A stretch of DNA of 64,000 nucleotides from an uncultured beta proteobacterium (lineage in GTDB: Bacteria > Pseudomonadota > Gammaproteobacteria > Burkholderiales > Burkholderiaceae), in assembly GCA_903871735.1 (NCBI GenBank), contig CAIQHU010000179.1, positions 62,001 to 126,000 on the forward strand. The letters run 5' to 3'. How positions within the stretch are numbered: the stretch's first letter is position 1; each line of letters begins with the position of its first letter. The notes under the pieces were generated by a model. That model ran no database searches, had not been told where the DNA came from, and worked only from the letters and a program-made list of their open reading frames with translations. This document shows positions 61,668-64,000 of this stretch, piece by piece. The translations under genes were made by a program, and so were the position numbers.

Positions 61668-63019
61668 GCTGTTGCAAAGCCGTTATTTTCTGGCAGACCT
61701 TGTCGACTGACAAACCAGACAAGAACTAATACTGGCAAGCCAAGTAATGCCGTCATACTAAAAAACCATCCATAACCAAAATTGTCCACATACAGTCCAG
61801 AAAAGCCCGCTAACCATTTGGGGATAAGTAACATCATCGAACTAAAAAGTGCATATTGCGTGGCACTATAGGTGACATTAGTTAGAGACGATAAATAAGC
61901 AATAAAGGCGGCTGAAGCAATTCCTGAACTTAAATTATCGGCTGAAATAACAAAAATTAGCCCTTGTAAGTCATGGCCTCTAGTAGCTAACCAAGCAAAT
62001 AATAAGTTACTGAGAGCTGATAAGACTGCTCCGACCATGAGCATGCGTAATACACCAAAGCGAACGGTAAGACCCCCACCAATAAATGCACCAATTAATG
62101 TCATCAACACACCATATATTTTGGAAACAGTTGCAACTTCATCTTTGGTATATCCCATATCTACGTAAAAGGGATTTGCCATAATCCCCATCACCACATC
62201 ACTAATTCGGTAAACAGCAATGAGACTTAAAATTAAAATAGCGTGCCAACGATAACGTCGTATAAACTCCGCAAATGGCTCTACAAAAAACTCCTGTAAC
62301 CAACGCTTCGGACCTAATGATCGATGTAAAACCGCAAGCCGTTTTTCTGGAGAAAAAAATACTGTAATCACTCCGACAAACATAGACATTGCCATACACA
62401 AATATGCAAATTGCCACGCCCTAGCCTCATATATCCCACTCATCTCTAATTGAGAACGCGCAGCAATCCATAAGACGCCAGCACCAGCCCAAATCATTGC
62501 TAAACGATAGCCCGTTTGATAGGCCGCAACCAACACGCCTTGGTGATCAACTTCTGCAGATTCAATCCGGTACGCATCTAAGGCGATGTCTTGCGTGGCC
62601 GATCCAAAGGCCACGAATAAAGCACACCAAACCAAATAATTTAACTGAGCTATTGGATCAATCAAAGACATACCAATTAAGCCAGCAACGATCATTGCTT
62701 GTCCAAATAATAACCAAGCTCTTCTTCTACCAAAGTAGTTTGTAAAAAAGGGAATCGGCAATCGATCGACTAATGGTGACCATAACCATTTAAAACCATA
62801 AATCAGGCCAATCCAGGACAAAAAGCCAATCGTACTTCGTTCTATGCCCGCTTCACGTAACCAAAATCCTAAAGTACCAAGCACAAGGAGTAATGGCAAG
62901 CCAGCCGAAAAACCTAAAAAAAACATGCGACATGTTCGAATTTCTGTATAGGACTTAAAAATTTCGAGCCAAGTGCTTTTTTTAGCTTGGCTTGGTGAGT
63001 TATGGCCAACCGGTACCAT
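61649..63019 (-). CDS. ampG: AmpG-like MFS transporter (muropeptide permease family)
   Basis: A 456-residue major facilitator protein with about twelve helices. The N-terminal FFLGFSAGLPLLLVLGTLGFWLREAGI and YGFKWLWSPLVDRLPIPFF are characteristic of AmpG, the importer of anhydromuropeptides. FGSATQDIALDAYRIE is also typical. It would recover cell-wall fragments released by the Slt transglycosylase. It lies between metW (5 bases after) and xth on the opposite strand. The ATG 63019 start is clear. Confidence 0.9.
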   Translation of the reverse strand: MVPVGHNSPSQAKKSTWLEIFKSYTEIRTCRMFFLGFSAGLPLLLVLGTLGFWLREAGIERSTIGFLSWIGLIYGFKWLWSPLVDRLPIPFFTNYFGRRRAWLLFGQAMIVAGLIGMSLIDPIAQLNYLVWCALFVAFGSATQDIALDAYRIESAEVDHQGVLVAAYQTGYRLAMIWAGAGVLWIAARSQLEMSGIYEARAWQFAYLCMAMSMFVGVITVFFSPEKRLAVLHRSLGPKRWLQEFFVEPFAEFIRRYRWHAILILSLIAVYRISDVVMGIMANPFYVDMGYTKDEVATVSKIYGVLMTLIGAFIGGGLTVRFGVLRMLMVGAVLSALSNLLFAWLATRGHDLQGLIFVISADNLSSGIASAAFIAYLSSLTNVTYSATQYALFSSMMLLIPKWLAGFSGLYVDNFGYGWFFSMTALLGLPVLVLVWFVSRQGLPENNGFATAHLPSE

Positions 63020-63024
63020 ATTCT

Positions 63025-63618
63025 TTAGGTACGCCCAACTCGATAGATTGCTAGACTGCCAAATAGATTAGCACCCCATTTGACTTCTTGACTGTCATGT
63101 AAAACTACACGGTCAAGTATCCGAATACCGATTTTGCTTGCTAAAGACTCAAAGTCCTTAATCGTTAAAACTCGGACATTGGGGGTGTTGTACCAATCGT
63201 AAGGCAAGGATTTAGACACAGGCATATGGCCCATAAAAACGGCCACGCGATGTGACCAGTGCGCAAAGTTTGGAAAAGAAACAACACATTCTTTACCAAC
63301 CCGAACGACCTCTCGCAAGATAGCTTCAGTCTGATGAATCGTTTGCAATGTTTGCGAGAGAACTACGGTATCAAAACTTTGATCTTCAAAAAGTGCGAGT
63401 CCACCCTCCAAGTCCTGCTGAATCACATCTAAATCTTTGGCTACACAGGCTAAGACTTGCTCATCCGAGATTTCAACGCCATATGTTTTAACTTGTTTGG
63501 CGCGGCGTATGTACTCTAAAAATACACCGTCACCACACCCCAAGTCTAAAAGAGTTGAATTCGGCTTAACCCAATTTGCAATTGCAGAAAAATCAGCCCG
63601 AATAGCCTCAAAGCTCAA
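63025..63618 (-). CDS. metW: Methionine biosynthesis protein MetW
   Basis: A 197-residue methyltransferase-like protein with SAM-binding [17 protein letters not shown], then [19 protein letters not shown] and [20 protein letters not shown]. In pseudomonads and other bacteria MetW assists MetX in methionine synthesis; its exact reaction is unclear. The start is TTG 63618, behind GGAG seven bases upstream and overlapping the metX stop (TTGA). No in-frame ATG exists, so coupling to metX is probable. Confidence 0.9.
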   Translation of the reverse strand: MSFEAIRADFSAIANWVKPNSTLLDLGCGDGVFLEYIRRAKQVKTYGVEISDEQVLACVAKDLDVIQQDLEGGLALFEDQSFDTVVLSQTLQTIHQTEAILREVVRVGKECVVSFPNFAHWSHRVAVFMGHMPVSKSLPYDWYNTPNVRVLTIKDFESLASKIGIRILDRVVLHDSQEVKWGANLFGSLAIYRVGRT

Positions 63619-64000
63619 TTACATTCTCCTTGCATCTTGACAAAATATGACTGGATTAGTGCATGGTACCTTGCATCATCTAGTAAAAATGCATCGTGCC
63701 CATGCGGCGCATCAATCTCTGCATAAGCTACACGATGTTTATTATCTAGTAAGGCCTTGACAATTTCTCGACTTCGCTCTGGTGCAAAACGCCAATCGGT
63801 AGAAAAACTAATCACCAAAAAATTCGCTTGCATATGAGCAAAAGCCTTTGAAAGGTCATTCTTAAAGTCCATCGCAGGGTCAAAGTAGTCCAGTGCTCTA
63901 GTTATCAGTAAATAGGTATTCGCGTCGAAATAATCTGCAAATTTGTCACCTTGATAACGTAAATAGCTTTCTACTTCAAATTCCGTATCAAAACTAAATT
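63615..64000 (-). CDS. metX: Homoserine O-acetyl/succinyltransferase MetX, N-terminus outside window
   Basis: The C-terminal 128 codons of MetX are visible; the gene continues past the right edge. The alpha/beta-hydrolase triad members are here: aspartate in [13 protein letters not shown] and histidine in [13 protein letters not shown]. Upstream residues read [20 protein letters not shown], the conserved substrate-binding region. Whether the acyl donor is acetyl- or succinyl-CoA cannot be judged from this part. It activates homoserine for methionine synthesis, with metW just downstream. Confidence 0.93.
   Translation of the reverse strand, partial: FSFDTEFEVESYLRYQGDKFADYFDANTYLLITRALDYFDPAMDFKNDLSKAFAHMQANFLVISFSTDWRFAPERSREIVKALLDNKHRVAYAEIDAPHGHDAFLLDDARYHALIQSYFVKMQGECN

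Overview
The window looks like a compact, AT-leaning chromosome segment of a betaproteobacterium in the Burkholderiaceae. It most resembles the freshwater genus Polynucleobacter. The grounds are gene order and family types: gshA-gshB-EIIA(Man)-HPr-ptsI, a split cobalamin-dependent methionine synthase, PhaM, a TorF porin next to glnK-amtB, the DUF1840 gene beside argS, an SAH riboswitch before ahcY, and adjacent metX-metW. The genus is inferred from family knowledge, not from any search. I see no rRNA, tRNA, CRISPR array, insertion sequence, integrase or phage gene. No gene-free stretch exceeds about 215 bases. The longest are 14578-14788, 57393-57574, 56051-56225 (an SAH riboswitch) and 36461-36618.

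Layout. 1-7.0 kb: a truncated BioC-like methyltransferase diverging from comF-like and trmL, then gpsA-secB-grxC-rhodanese on the minus strand, and gpmA-ctpA-moeB on the plus strand. 7.0-11.8 kb: a minus-strand glutathione/regulatory PTS operon. 11.9-14.6 kb: torF porin-glnK-amtB. 14.8-21.7 kb: ubiK, a lipoprotein, the lipoate operon (ferredoxin, hydrolase, ybeD, lipB, lipA), VanZ, then birA-coaX. 21.7-27.4 kb: heptose adenylyltransferase, then a six-gene operon of glutathione peroxidase, amine oxidase-like flavoprotein, DUF1365, cyclopropane fatty-acid synthase, SDR and NTF2-like protein, which probably modifies membrane lipids under oxidative stress. 27.5-36.5 kb: dsbA-like, SPOR, argS, DUF1840, split metH, phaM, and a metallo-hydrolase. 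36.6-42.0 kb: carbonic anhydrase, then a DUF2946-TonB receptor-BNR protein-thioredoxin-like operon, a candidate metal (copper?) uptake system. 42.0-53.8 kb: glmS, glmU, ttcA, folB, folM-like, NDUFAF7-like, cca, NDUFA9-like, slt, 5-FCL, DUF1439. 53.8-64 kb: metF-ahcY-metK, two lipid A acyltransferases, dapF, pyrE, xth, ampG-like, metW and truncated metX.

Many genes serve the methyl cycle: metX/metW supply the homocysteine branch, metH uses methyl-THF from MetF, MetK makes SAM and AhcY recycles SAH. Two RNA controls sit on the minus-strand metK-ahcY-metF unit. One is a clear SAH riboswitch between metK and ahcY. The other is a structured metK leader I could not assign to a known class; it has competing helices, one of which would cover the start codon. 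I consider this leader and the 37.3-41.6 kb operon the parts most worth following up.

Gene packing is very tight. Stop/start overlaps are common, six convergent pairs overlap at their 3' ends, and pyrE and xth share two bases of their start codons back to back.
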